Below, in pieces: positions 13,201 to 24,076 of a stretch of DNA of 64,000 nt (the first letter of the stretch is position 1; each line of letters opens with the position of its first letter). Both the position numbers and the translations under genes were made by a program. This DNA is from Capillidium heterosporum (lineage: Eukaryota; Entomophthoromycota; Entomophthoromycetes; Entomophthorales; Capillidiaceae), in NCBI GenBank assembly GCA_016630905.1, contig WBMQ01000009.1, forward strand, positions 682,001-746,000, in the 5' to 3' direction. The notes beneath the pieces are model-generated. The model did not search any database, had not been told where the DNA came from, and saw only the letters and a program-made list of their open reading frames with translations.

Positions 13201-13921
13201 TACAGGTGGAATGGATGGTAGGCTATTATATCTATTATTTTTAACTTTCTTTCAGATTTGATGCATGCCATGGAATCAACTTTAGATAAGCCAATAACCC
13301 CTGCTAACACTGTCTTTGGTAAGTATATGTATATTTAAATCTACTCAGCCTTCTAACTTAGATGCAGTCTCCTTTGAAGATGCCTACGAGATCCATCTCG
13401 TACAACCTTCGAGACCCATTGATTCTATCCACCCTGGTAACCAACTGAGAGGTGTCAAGATTCCAATCACTGAAATACCTCCCAATTTTGCCGCCGAGGC
13501 GGCTGCACTGAAGAAAAAGGCCCGAGATATCTTACCAGTTCCACCACCAGCCAACCCACAGGAAAGCTTTGAGCATCTCGAGATCTTTACTATGGACGAG
13601 GACGAGAACTTTGATTATCAGGATAAAGATGAAAACTTTGGATACCAGAATAAGGAGAACGTTTCCAAGGATGACGTCGACAGCCTCTTCCAGTCCAAAC
13701 TCTCTCAGAAGTCGAAGGACACTGACGACGACATGCTGTTGGAAGAAAACTCTGAGATCCATGACTTCATGACCACTGAATCAAGCCTCACCAAATCTAT
13801 CAACGACGTCGACGACGGTGACGACGGCGAGTTTGAAGATACGGCTGATATCCAGTTCGACCTAGACAACTTCTTAAACATGTCTTCGTCTTCACAATCT
13901 AGAAGGGACGAGTTTTTATAA
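10264..13921 (+). CDS. BCAS3: BCAS3-like WD40 protein, 17 exons
   Basis: Exons 10264-10382, 10462-10731, 10772-10892, 10932-10978, 11018-11189, 11229-11478, 11519-11682, 11724-11971, 12008-12108, 12144-12265, 12302-12641, 12682-12783, 12827-12881, 12917-13135, 13174-13217, 13256-13318 and 13362-13921 sum to 2997 nt (998 residues). Family landmarks in order: LLLGYNDGFHIWDV (WD blade), SRWIAYST, LAFNKSGNMLATTS, DSRWFSTT followed by the hallmark INPYGG, then the BCAS3 domain core RVERIAEW and WLPYVET with PLWTLSQFEFK. The acidic, low-complexity C-terminus (last ~130 residues) is probably disordered. BCAS3 family proteins work in autophagy (with PHAF1) and cytoskeletal organisation and bind phosphoinositide through a beta-propeller; the role here is inferred by homology. 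Introns are 35-43 bp except the first (79 bp). Four acceptors lie beyond a nearer unused AG. Confidence 0.93.
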
Positions 13922-14919
13922 GGTAATACAACATCTACGGTAGCAACGGTATATACTCTGGCCAAGAGGGCACAAGTCCACCTAGCATCTTGGCCGCATT
14001 TTTTTATTTTTATTTTTTTGATTCACTACAGTCGTAGGGTAGAACTGGCTTTAGCTTTCCCCTACAATGTGACCGATGTGCCTTTATAAAACATAATAAA
14101 TCACTACAGTGCTACCCTTTACTCATTTCCACTTTCTACTTTCAATGTGCAGTTTACGAGAGTGCCAAGTACTCCAACTCTACCAATTTTCCAAAAGTAG
14201 CCCTATCTCCCTACACTAAGCCTATTTCATCGCTTAGATTATATTCTTTAACCATATAACTACACTATGGAAGATATTACATAAAATTAAAGTATGTAAT
14301 ATAGTTAGATATGGATATACTTTGGGAAACCATGAGAGTCGGAGTATTCTATTTTTGAATGCTGCATACATTCTAAATTTTAATCTTGCTTGCTGTAAAT
14401 TTGAAAGACATGCCAATCTCAATAGGCATTTCACTCTAAACAGACGTAACTCTTGGCTAGCTGCAACTCAAGATATACACTATTGGTCAATTTTAAAATA
14501 AAACCCCCTCTCTTTTATAATGAGCCATCCTGGTGTCTAATTGAAGGATATATTCCTACATGGTGGTTCATCATTATTTATCAGATATTCTTGGGAGCAA
14601 GTATAAGACACTAAATTTTATAAATTTTTGAGGATGGATGTATATAAGTTCCATCTTCAAGGTTGAGTATCGCTATATATTGTTATGGAAGGCTATCGAT
14701 AGCTTTTTATGGTGCTGATTTGATCAGCATTCTAATAATCACCAAACATACTGACTAGTAATAAACAAAAAGGAGGATATAAAGTACTGTTGAATGGAAA
14801 GAGTGCTTTAATTACGATTGATGGATTTTAAGATGTATAGATAGTGTTACAAAGTTCTAAGTAAATTACAGAGCCCCAGCCCAAGGGCCGAACCAGCATC
14901 GGTTCAATTTTGGATTACC
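13922..14919. other. Intergenic between convergent genes, nothing seen
   Basis: About 1 kb holding the 3' flanks of the BCAS3-like gene and of the minus-strand orphan gene. A T-rich run lies near 13998-14020. No further gene found. Confidence 0.6.
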
Positions 14920-15582
14920 CTACAAAAAATTTTCGGTACAGTAGCAACAAGGTTCTCCAGTCCCTTCCGTCCAGGTACATTCATCTTCACCCAGCTCGAA
15001 GTTAGCTACAAACAGCCGCCTCTCCTCCAAAATGACTTGTGACAACTCCAAGGTCAGGGCGTTGAGTTGGTTTTCACTTATAGGCTGGAGATGTGCCCTT
15101 ATAGTATCTTGGTCGATCTCAAAATTCTGATATTTTTCTATTCGCCTACCTCCTTTGAAGAACGGATTCAGACTCTGAACTTTGACGTTGATTAGGCTGC
15201 GTTCGGTCTGTAGGTACAAGATACCTTCGATGTTGAGAGCCTCCATGACGTTCCAGAAGTAGGTGTTGCGCAACTGAACAAAGTTCATTTTGGCATCCAA
15301 GTCGGGATCGTGGGGGTGCTGGTGCTCCAAGTAACTGCCGGGATAGACTTCCATCAACCACCCGTCGTAATGGTCTGGACTGAGTATAGGTTTGTAGAGG
15401 TTACTTCGGTCGCTGAAGTACAAATAATCGTCGTTAGGTAGCTCCAGAGCTTTCCTAATGCGGTGGTACAGTTGATCTAAACTGGCGTAGGCTGGTATTT
15501 TGATGCTGACCGACTTGTGGTTGGTATCCTTACATTGTAGTAGGATCTCGTTGTCTCTTGAGGGAATTGTGCTGACGACCAT
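14920..15582 (-). CDS. Orphan protein, family member 2
   Basis: A single exon of 220 codons on the minus strand; family not recognised. It is the paralogue of 5161-6012: the shared YDGWLMEVYPGSYLEHQHPH lies at about residues 72-91 and the shared tail WTEGTGEPCCYCTENFL closes the protein. It lacks the central cysteine cluster of its relative and is 63 residues shorter. The N-terminal 50 residues (SIKIPAYASLDQLYHRIRK) look like a small alpha/beta unit; resemblance to the pRiA4b ORF-3-like fold is weak and unproven. It has no signal peptide and no membrane span. The two copies sit about 9 kb apart in opposite orientation, so they arose by dispersed or inverted duplication, and sequence divergence is high, so the event is old. 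A TATA box lies about 90 bp upstream. Confidence 0.85.
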   Translation of the reverse strand: MVVSTIPSRDNEILLQCKDTNHKSVSIKIPAYASLDQLYHRIRKALELPNDDYLYFSDRSNLYKPILSPDHYDGWLMEVYPGSYLEHQHPHDPDLDAKMNFVQLRNTYFWNVMEALNIEGILYLQTERSLINVKVQSLNPFFKGGRRIEKYQNFEIDQDTIRAHLQPISENQLNALTLELSQVILEERRLFVANFELGEDECTWTEGTGEPCCYCTENFL

Positions 15583-16861
15583 AGGTAAAATTTCTATTTC
15601 AAATGCAAAAGATAAAAAGTAAAAGATTGATGCCTGATCAATATAACTTTAGAATCGACAGGCCAATCCTAGCTTTTATACTTGTTAACAGGTTGCCTGA
15701 AGGCGGTGTCGTTAGTTGCTAATAATAAGCTAGGTGTGGTTAATGAAATTAAGTTCCAAGCTAACTAATCCCATCCATCCCATCTGTAACTAAATTTAGT
15801 TAGCCAAATCTTGAGTAATCTGAAATAAAGGATTGGAAATTAACAGGGCTAACTTCAACAATAAATATTTTACCTAAAGTGACTTGATACAAGATAGCTA
15901 ATATCCAAAGTCTGGGAATATCTTGATGCGCTATCCTTTGGGATAGTATTTTATTATGCTAGAGACTATTCGAGTTAATATGGATTTTCCAACACCAGTA
16001 TCAAGTTTTTGTGTTGGTACGGAAGAAATGTGGGTAAGCTTTGTTCCTCCCTCCTTAACCTCGGTTTAGGTCGCCTGCTTTGCATCTGGGATGCTTTTTA
16101 GCTTTTGATCTAATATTCTATAAAGCTATCTCTCCGTTTTTAAATACTATAAGGGTTCCTAACAAATCTATTATTAGAAATCTCTGCAGTATTTTGAACC
16201 AAAGTAGATACTCAAAGCCAAACTATTAAATTTTAATACCACACAGCTTTAAAAGTAAGAATGTACCTTATCTCAAAGACCAAAGTACTATGTATACTAT
16301 AAACGGCAGCTAGTTTTATCAAAGTTATATTAAATGATTTTATATATCAATGTACAATTGAACCACCTTGTGGGTGTAGGCGGTAAATTACATCAATACT
16401 TTAAATTGAATGTTGATATAGCTACACACTACTACCTCCTTAAAACCACCATATTTTACCAGTATCTGAAGACAGCCAATACTGATGAACTAATACTGGT
16501 GATGCGAAATACTTTTGGCAAGAATTACCCGATTAGTAGGACGTCCATCGTTGCTCGGGATTTAGTAGCCAACATACACATACTGTATTTTAGGCTTGGA
16601 CAATCAAAGGGCAGTACGAATGTATCTATATTTGAACTTCGATAATCAAATCAATAGACTTGCACATTTAAATCATATTAGAGATAATGAACCTATTTAT
16701 GTTTTCATATATCAAGTTTTCAAGGGGAGAAAGCAAATACAGTGGAAAGAGAATACTCGACTTGAACTATATATTAAAGAATATCGGATTATTAATTTTA
16801 TAGATATATTAACTATATGCAGAAAACTCTTGGTGCAACTTTTACTAGGATTACAAAGACC
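15583..16861. other. Intergenic; possible inverted HSP70 scrap
   Basis: No intact gene. On the plus strand around 16680-16790 a frame reads RDNEPIYVFIYQVFKGRK, which resembles the HSP70 segment reading roughly DNQPGV, LIQVFEG, ER. That would be the next piece after the point where the minus-strand HSP70 relic fades, but in opposite orientation. The match is short and may be chance. Confidence 0.35.
15671..15681 (-). promoter_or_regulatory. TATA box of orphan gene 2
   Basis: On the minus strand GTATAAAAGCT lies about 90-100 bp upstream of the ATG at 15582, as for the other TATA-bearing genes of the window. Confidence 0.5.
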
Positions 16862-18056
16862 ATAAACAAAACTCATTGGATGGTACAGTTTATGTCTAGT
16901 TAGAATCTTTGAACCCCTTACAAGGTAGCACCGATAAAGATAGTGGTTTGGGCGGCAGTACTTTAGATACTGACTTATCCAGGGCTGATGTACCTTTCCG
17001 GCTCTGCTTCAGAAAAATATTACCACATAAGCTGTTGGATTTTGAGAATGTAGATCAGCTCATCTCCTAGTACAGTTTTATGGATGTTGGATACCCTAAG
17101 ACTCGATTTTTTGAGAGCTTCACTAATTAAATTTAAAGCACGGCCGAAGTTGGTTATGCAAAGTTCTGGGAACGGGTAACATAGGTGGAAAAATTCATAT
17201 CTTTGAAAAGCCCGCCAATTTCTATTTCAACTAAATAGGACGATAAGAGGGTAAGTTTTGTACGTTCAACTGTGGCACGTAGCCTACGGATGGCACAAGC
17301 GTCGTTCAACACGTTTTTACTACCATTATATCTAAAATCCTTGACTAGGTATTGAATTAAGATATCGTCGAATTTATTCCCGCTCAAATGTATATTTGTG
17401 GCTTTGGCCAAGATCTTGAAGCCACAATTTTCAACCTTGGGAATCAATACATTGAAGATACTACCACCGAGGTGGTAGACAAAGAAGTTATTTTTAGTGG
17501 ACTTGTGTAGGCTGTAGACCATGATAGCTGCAATCAAATTAGAAATAATACCTGCAACACTGAGATCTGCCATAAAAGCATCATCTACAGTCACCTTATG
17601 TTGGATCTGATTGAAATAGGCTGGGACGGCTAGTACAGCATCAATGATTTGGATTCTGAGGTTAGCTTTCGAAATCTGGCAGAATTTAATAGAAATGGTG
17701 GTGGATATAGCTTCAGAAATGAATCGGATAGCTTCTTTTTTGAATTTATATTTAATGATCAATTTTTATCTTTATCCATAGCCTCATAAGGCTGGAGCCT
17801 CTTATCTAATTGAATCTCCACGTCATTAAAACTATGACTGATTATACGTTTAACATCGAATATAGTGCTGTGAAGGCTTCAGTAAACCTTTGCCTTGATT
17901 CCATTTCTAGCCAGTTTCTCGATATCGATGAAAGTAACTTAAGTGAGCGTGATGTGACCACCTTGCTTATTGATAACTATTTCAACTGTACTATTCTTCC
18001 AAATACCTACACTCGAATAAGTAGATCTCAGTGAAATGTAAGTAGCTATATGAGTA
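16862..18056 (-). pseudogene. Decayed HSP70 (Ssa-type) pseudogene
   Basis: Reading the minus strand from about 18056 downward, the HSP70 ATPase domain can be followed with frame changes. ISLRSTYSSVGIW matches the phosphate-1 loop. VTFIDIEKLARNGIK comes next, then STIFDVKRIISHSFNDV, then a long open stretch (17762-17154) with AVLAVPAYFNQIQ and HLGGSIFNVLIPK in place of DLGGGTFDVS. After another frame change come FGRALNLISEALKK and finally a scrap resembling DVTPLSLGIET. In-frame stops occur at 17939-17941 and 17879-17881, and frames shift near 17760 and 17154. Conserved catalytic Asp and Gly residues are lost. No introns are apparent in what remains; the C-terminal substrate-binding domain is missing. 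This is a dead copy, not a functional chaperone. Confidence 0.85.
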
Positions 18057-19622
18057 AACGATCTCAACATTTTTCTACTAATATGCTACTTTAGTTCAAA
18101 TAGCTTAAACTTGAATCTTGATCAACTCAATTTTAAGCCTTTATATTTTTTCGATATACTATCTATTTTAAGCCTATTATCGATATGTTCAATTAGCTGG
18201 TACAAAACATAGACTTTGGTGATACATTTATAATACCTGTACTATGTGATATGATAAACGTCATATCCTTCAGCAGTATAGTGAGTATACCTTTGTATAT
18301 ACTACTTTTAGTGGAACCGTAATGCTTCTCATCTTTTTATTGCCAGTATCTGGATTTCCAAAACAATAGTGTCTTTATAAAGCTTAAATACAATTTTAAA
18401 AATAGTAAATATATAATTACATTTTATATTTTGATATGTACCTCAGTCTTTACTCTGTCGATATAGGTTTTTCTTCACTATTTAAAAACAAAACCTTTAG
18501 TTTGAATCCATTACTTCTCCAACTTTATATATCAAAACTCAACTGGTCAAGCCAACATCCAAAACAATAAATTCTTTTTTGGGTAAAGTTCTTTAGCTTT
18601 ATTTTTAAGTTTAAATTCTAATTATATTTTAATTTTGATTTTCATGTTATTGTAAGTATCCAATGGTGCCAATACTCATCCTCTAGAATATTTGAGTTAA
18701 AGAGGGTAGCAATAGTACTTGTACTAGAAGCAGATGTTAAAAAATATGCTGTCGGTAACTAAAAGCTTAAACAAGGTAGCTAACACCCTAATATAAGATG
18801 AGCATTCAGACACTGACTTACAATTTAGCTAGAATTCTCTGCGTGGCTATGTTTGTATCTCACTATAAAAGTCAGAGCATTCGATTAGATAAAAGAGCTA
18901 AATACTTCATTTTACATCGATACTATCAGCAAGTGTTTAACTTTGGCAACCTATTGAATAAAATTTGCACATATATATTGCAATTTTATTGAAGTTCTGT
19001 GGTACTTTGATCACTTGTATTATGAATTATCTTTCATAACTAGCTCGAATGGTATGAATTCGCTAATATCTGTCGGCAAAAGAGGTATAAACTCCAAGTT
19101 TGGAGCCATCATTTCTTACATAGGTCTCCATCTTACTAATTTTGTTTCTAGGATGCTGGTACATACTTTCTATAATTATCTGTTTATCCCATGAAGCATA
19201 CTTGTTGGCTATATATCCATCTATAAAGACAAAATAAACTCTATGGTAATAAATCCTATATATTTGAACTTGAAATTTAGGATATACTACAATAAAGAAA
19301 CACTGAACAGTTTGTTTCGATCCTATCTATCAACAGTTTCAATTCCTATTTCTTTGAAAAATTATACTTGGAAAGCTGGCCGGAACTATCCTCAATTCCA
19401 CCTTCTTGGCTCAACTCTAAAGGAGCCAATCCGAGATAACTACAAAGCTTTAGACTGAATGAAGCTATGTTTCAATAGTTCAACAACGATGTTTCTAATA
19501 TATGGTCAAAGCCCATATTAAATACAAACATCCTTTAAAGTTGATACTAAATCATTTGTAAATTATAAGGAAATATCGACTCTTACACTTCTTTAATTCA
19601 AACCTCTTCTATATTTTACGAT
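18057..19622. other. Intergenic, no supported gene
   Basis: About 1.6 kb of AT-rich sequence. Plus frames at 18798-18992 and 19243-19458 start with ATG but show no family resemblance, and no splice partners were found. Confidence 0.55.
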
Positions 19623-21546
19623 CTATTCATCCTTAACATCGTCCTCATTCTCTGACTCTTCCATTTTCTGCGCCTTGTCCATATCTTCAACAGTACCTTC
19701 AGGATTCAAGTAGGGGTAGTAGCTAGGGAAATAATCTAAAAGCCTAGTGAAATGAGCGAATCTATTTTTCAAAAAAGCCAGTTAAATATCGTTATAAAAA
19801 CAAAAAGTTACGCCTTAGTCTCCAATTCCGACTGGTAGATGGATTGGTAGACATTCTCCATCAAGAATTTATCCATTTGATCCTACATACAATTAAATAA
19901 CTGTAAATAAGTAAAATTTACCTTGTAATGGTCAAGGTCGATATCCAAATAATTTGCCCCGTTGGCTTCATTGCGATGCTTCTCTAACTTACGGTTGAAG
20001 AAGTCGAACAAAGGCTAAGCATTAATAAGTTAAAATGAGTGTACATAGTAAAATTGATGCTACCTTATGGAGTAATAAACCGTAACCGGGAACTTTAGGT
20101 AAATTGATTTTGACGTCGGTGAATGACCTATCGATGACTTCCAACGGGGTACCAGTTCGAATCAACATGACAAGCATAGCTACAATTGGAAAAGAAATTA
20201 ATATAAAAGGATCTAATTTTTATAAGTTTACGTACCCATCATCTTACGAATCTGATGCAGCATAAAGGACTGACCGTGGATCTGGAAGTTGATCCACTGG
20301 CAACCGTTTAAAAGAAAAGGCTCTCCGGGCTAAAATTAAAAATTTAATACCAAGTACTTTTAGAAAACTCAAAAATACCTTGAAGGTGCTGATAACTCTA
20401 CGGGAAGCCGCTTCCTTGAAGTTTCTTTTGACAGTGTAGTTATGGAAGACGTGCGAGCCTAAAAACTTCTCGGCTGCCTTATGTAGTAAAGCCAATCGCT
20501 CATCATCAATACGGTATTCTCGTAACTTATTGAACTCCTCATCGGTGACGTCGGGGACCCTATCTTGAGGTGGGTGGAAGTTGGATAAATCCATCTTAGG
20601 GGCATCTTGCAGAACGTAGGTAGGTAAAAGGTACTGGTAAACCCGTGAATCACAGTTGTTTTTGGCGTGGAATGAGCTTGTCGTCCTCTGGAAGCCTAAT
20701 TTTTAAATTAAAGATTGGTATAAGGTGGTGGGAATGAAAGTACCATAACAGATGATATCGTCGGGTAAGTTCTGGTTGATCTTCTCCAATAGATTTTCGA
20801 TGTCAAGGATCATGTAAAAATATCGATAAAAGTTAGTTAGTGGTAAAGGGAAAGGTACTTATCTTTAGGGAAACAACCATACCGGCTGCTGATACTCCTT
20901 TGTCGGTACGTGCCGAACGCATCCAACCTACCTTCTTGGTATCATCGGAATTATCTTTGGAGATGGCTCCTGCCTTGACTAAAGCTTTGAACAGCTCATC
21001 TTCTATAGTCTTGACACCAGGGTTTCTATTTTCAAAAATTGATTAGCTAACTGGAAATAGTATTGGAAATTTTACATTTGCATGCCCTGGTAGTGGGTAC
21101 CACTGAAAGCAATGTAGAGTACAACTTTGTATTTGGGTAGTCGCTTTTCCTTAGGCTCATCATTATCCGATTTTATTCTCTTCTCTCTAGTACTATTATC
21201 TCCCCAGTCCCGTCGGTTGGCCATAAAATGTTCCTTCTTCTGCTTTTGGGTTGGGAATCTAATTTTCTTGGACTTTTCCTCTATTACAATAAACAACTAG
21301 TTTTTGAATAATAAATTTACTTGAGTCAGCAGCTTGTTCAACTTGGGCTTCAGTTTCAACTTTAGCATTTGTTTCGGTTGATTTAGTAACTTCACTTACA
21401 ACTGTAGGCTGAACCGCGATTGGGTTGGTACTTTCAACAGCGCTGTTTAATTTTGGACTGGACATTATGTTTCGGTATGTGCTGTATATAATCTTTTGTT
21501 GTATTCCAAGTTGAAAATTTTTTATATTCACCAATCTTCTCAACAT
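19623..21546 (-). CDS. PUS1: tRNA pseudouridine synthase Pus1, 10 exons
   Basis: Minus-strand exons 21546-21321, 21280-21076, 21025-20863, 20813-20744, 20695-20379, 20329-20236, 20179-20064, 20014-19922, 19882-19812 and 19761-19623 sum to 1494 nt (497 residues). The TruA/Pus1 fold is clear: [19 protein letters not shown], the catalytic Asp in [30 protein letters not shown], then [18 protein letters not shown]. Pus1 isomerises uridines in nuclear and mitochondrial tRNAs and in U2 snRNA. Two starts are plausible: 21546 gives a basic leader ([18 protein letters not shown]) suited to mitochondria, while MSSPKLN from 21465 would be nuclear/cytosolic, as known for human PUS1. Intron 3 has AT-AC ends. 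The gene shares a short divergent promoter with CSL4. The tail is acidic. Confidence 0.95.
20814..20862 (-). other. AT-AC intron within PUS1
   Basis: The third intron (49 bp) starts ATAAGTACC after the Lys codon of SLK and ends TTTTTAC before the ATG codon of [13 protein letters not shown]. The interior has CACTAACTAAC, a strong U2-type branch site. No GT-AG pair keeps the frame: the only nearby GT leaves phase 1 and no downstream AG restores it. With AT-AC ends the whole coding sequence is a multiple of three and aligns to the Pus1 family with no missing residues. The donor resembles GTAAGT with A at position 1, not the U12 ATATCC donor, so a U2-type AT-AC intron is inferred. Confidence 0.75.
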
Positions 21547-21694
21547 GCAATTGCCAGTCTCAAAAAGTTTACAAATCCATAATTTCGTCGTATTGTTCAC
21601 AAAGCTAAAAGCTGGCCAATAAAATCAAAGTTACCATTTCTATCTAGGATTGGAACAAGTTTGAGCCAAAATTACTTTGAAATCTTTGACGAGT
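21547..21694. promoter_or_regulatory. Bidirectional promoter PUS1 / CSL4
   Basis: Only 148 bp separate the two divergent start codons, so both promoters must overlap here. No TATA box is evident. Co-expression of the tRNA-modification and exosome genes is a reasonable inference. Confidence 0.6.
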
Positions 21695-22518
21695 ATGGGA
21701 GATACAATAACCAACAATTCGAAAGTCGTTCCTGGTACTGCACTTGCTCCAGTTGACAACTATAGACCTGGACCTGGAACTTACATCCACAATGGTTTTA
21801 TATACGCTTCTCTATTAGGTTATGTAAATATATTGAGTGATAAGGATACCGAACAAGTAAGTTTTTATTTAGTAAGTTTTGGAATAATATTTACATAAAT
21901 AGATACCCCAAGTTACAGTACAGAATCTACAACAAAATTCATTTATACCAGAGGTTGGTTCGATAGTAAGTACTTTTATAATGTATAGATTTTTATACAT
22001 TTCTATTTAGGTACTGGCAAAAGTTATCCGTCTATTGACGAATGCAGTAGGAGTAAAAATTTTGGTATGCGACGATAGACCTTGTAACTATGAGTTTTCT
22101 GGGATAGTGAGGTAGTATTTTATTTTATTGCTGTTGACCTTTAAAGCTTATTTACATTTGCCCTTTAGGACACGAGATGTAAGGTTAACAGAAGTAGATA
22201 AATTGGAGATCCACAACTGTTTTAGACCTGGAGATATTATCAGAGCTGAAGTGGTAAATTTACCATTTAATTATTTTTATATTCATATATTTTTGTATAG
22301 ATATCTTTAGGAGATTCTAAATCTTATTTACTTTCAACTGCCAAAAACGAATTTGGTGTAGTAATCGCTACTAGTCCTACTGGTAATCCTTTTTTAAATA
22401 TCCATACATTTATAAATATGTAATTTTAGGTGAGACGATGGTACCTATAAATTGGCAGCAGATGATGTGTCCTAAAACTAGGATTGTAGAGTTTAGGAAG
22501 TGTGCTAAGCCAGTTTAA
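21695..22518 (+). CDS. CSL4: Exosome cap subunit Csl4
   Basis: Exons 21695-21856, 21903-21965, 22011-22111, 22169-22253, 22301-22382 and 22430-22518 give 193 residues. The N-terminal region holds VVPGTALAPVDNYRPGPGTY and YASLLGYVNI. The S1 domain follows, with EVGSIVLAKVIRL and HNCFRPGDIIRAEV, and the C-terminal zinc-ribbon-like part reads TMVPINWQQMMCPKT with EFRKCAKP, as in human EXOSC1. Csl4 is a cap subunit of the RNA exosome, which degrades and trims RNA from the 3' end in nucleus and cytoplasm. The length fits the family (about 195). The ATG at 21695 is the first in frame. Confidence 0.95.
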
Positions 22519-23248
22519 AAATAAAGATTTCACCATATAGAATTTAGCAATATATGTATTCAAAGGTAAGGCTTTAGCAATTACATCGAAATGGCATATC
22601 TTTAATCTAATACAATTTTTAAGCGTATAGCTACTCACAATACTTGTCCATACTTTTCTTTTTATAAAAAACTCAGCTACCTTTTGAAATGGACTGTAGA
22701 TCTACCAAGTAGTACTAATTTTCTTTGCCTTATTATATTTCCTTTCCTTCAGCTACGAATATTCAAAGTCTTTACTTTGAGATGCTTTTGCTTCCTAAAC
22801 ATCTACACGGATATATTTCTTGTATAAAGCTATCTCCTTAAATAAAGGTAATGAACGATGACTGATGAACACTCCTTTGGCTTTTAGTACCGTATAGCTC
22901 TTTTGAATTGAATTTTTAAGAAACCTGATCTTAGCTTTATGTTGAGTAATCACATGTATTTATATAATTCCAAGTATTAAAGCTATGCCTAGTCTGCTAT
23001 ATAGCACTTTAGTAACCTTAACCTCTCACTACAAAGGTGTCATATAGCTATCCTATTGCATAATTTCGAATCCCAAGTGATTTTCTTTGCCAAAAATCTA
23101 ACTTTACCATTATTAATCAAACACGAATCATGAATCTATTTTTACTATCTTATCAAATTTTCTATTGGTAGATAAACTTTGAAAAGAACAGTGCTAAGCT
23201 ATTAAAAGCTTAGAACTCAAAATACTTTTATCAAATTCCAACTTGAAC
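22519..23248. other. Intergenic, nothing seen
   Basis: About 730 bp of AT-rich sequence between CSL4 and the glutaredoxin gene. No coding frame or element recognised. Confidence 0.6.
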
Positions 23249-24076
23249 ATGAGCAGCACATCGGTTATAGAGATTGAAAGTGAAACCCAATTCCAAGAGA
23301 TTGTCAAATCGAATAAGGATACCATCTTCCTCATTTACTTTTGGGCTAGTTGGGATAAAGCCAACCAACAGTTTAAAGATATCGTAGCTACCTTGGCCAA
23401 CTTATATCCTCAACTGAAATATCTCCAAGTAATTTACGCATTTACATTTACCATTTTAACCAAAACAATAGGTTGAAGCTGAAGCTTTACCTGACTTATC
23501 TGATTTCTTTGAAATCGATGCAGTTCCTCATTTTTTATTTTTAAAGGTATCTTCCCCTTCCATTTTTTCTTTAAACCTAACATTTCATTTATAGAACAAG
23601 AAAGTTTTAAACTCAGTTGCTGGTGCCAAAGCTAGTGAACTTACTAAAGTTTGTGAGAACTTTGCCAAAAGCTTAGGAGCTACCATCCAAGTTAAACCGG
23701 AACTCGCTTTGGAAGAGTTCCACAACAAATTGAAGAGTTTAATAAATATGGACAGCGTAGTTATCTTTATGAAGGGGCATCCTGATCAACCTAAATGTGG
23801 ATTCTCCAGGCAGTTGGTTGCGCTTCTTAATGAAAACAACGTACGTTTCGGTCATTTTGATATTTTGAGCGATGAGGAAGTGCGTCAAGGTAAAAATTTT
23901 ATATAGCATCTTGGATTTTAATTTGAAATGTAGGTTTGAAGAAGTTTTCCAACTGGCCTACCTATCCCCAGGTTTATGTGGAAGGGGAATTAGTAGGTGG
24001 CTTGGATATCGTCAAGGAGCTTATTGAGTCTGATGAGTTGGACTCTGTCATCCCGGCCAGTGCCCTCAAGCTTTAA
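23249..24076 (+). CDS. Monothiol glutaredoxin Grx3/Grx4 type (Trx-Grx)
   Basis: Exons 23249-23428, 23472-23546, 23595-23889 and 23934-24076 encode 230 residues. The N-terminal thioredoxin-like domain (about 1-110) has lost its redox pair: [12 protein letters not shown] stands where WCGPC would be. The glutaredoxin domain follows with [20 protein letters not shown], the CGFS monothiol site, then [20 protein letters not shown]. In fungi such proteins bind a bridging [2Fe-2S] cluster with glutathione and relay cytosolic iron status to iron regulators. A single Grx domain and this length match fungal Grx3/4 (about 230-250). The ATG at 23249 is chosen because the frame upstream has only a TTG. Confidence 0.95.

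Noticed and set aside
16334..16865. Two overlapping plus frames of about 90-100 codons
   Set aside because: Composition is non-coding-like and no join gives a known protein; only a weak HSP70-like patch is noted.
17810..18034. Plus-strand 74-codon frame with ATG
   Set aside because: It is antisense to the HSP70 relic; the minus strand explains the sequence better.
19243..19458. 71-codon plus frame with ATG
   Set aside because: No motif, no neighbouring exon, length expected by chance in 1.6 kb of empty sequence.
20814..20862. GT-AG interpretation of PUS1 intron 3
   Set aside because: The only nearby GT leaves phase 1 and no AG before the next conserved residues accepts that phase.
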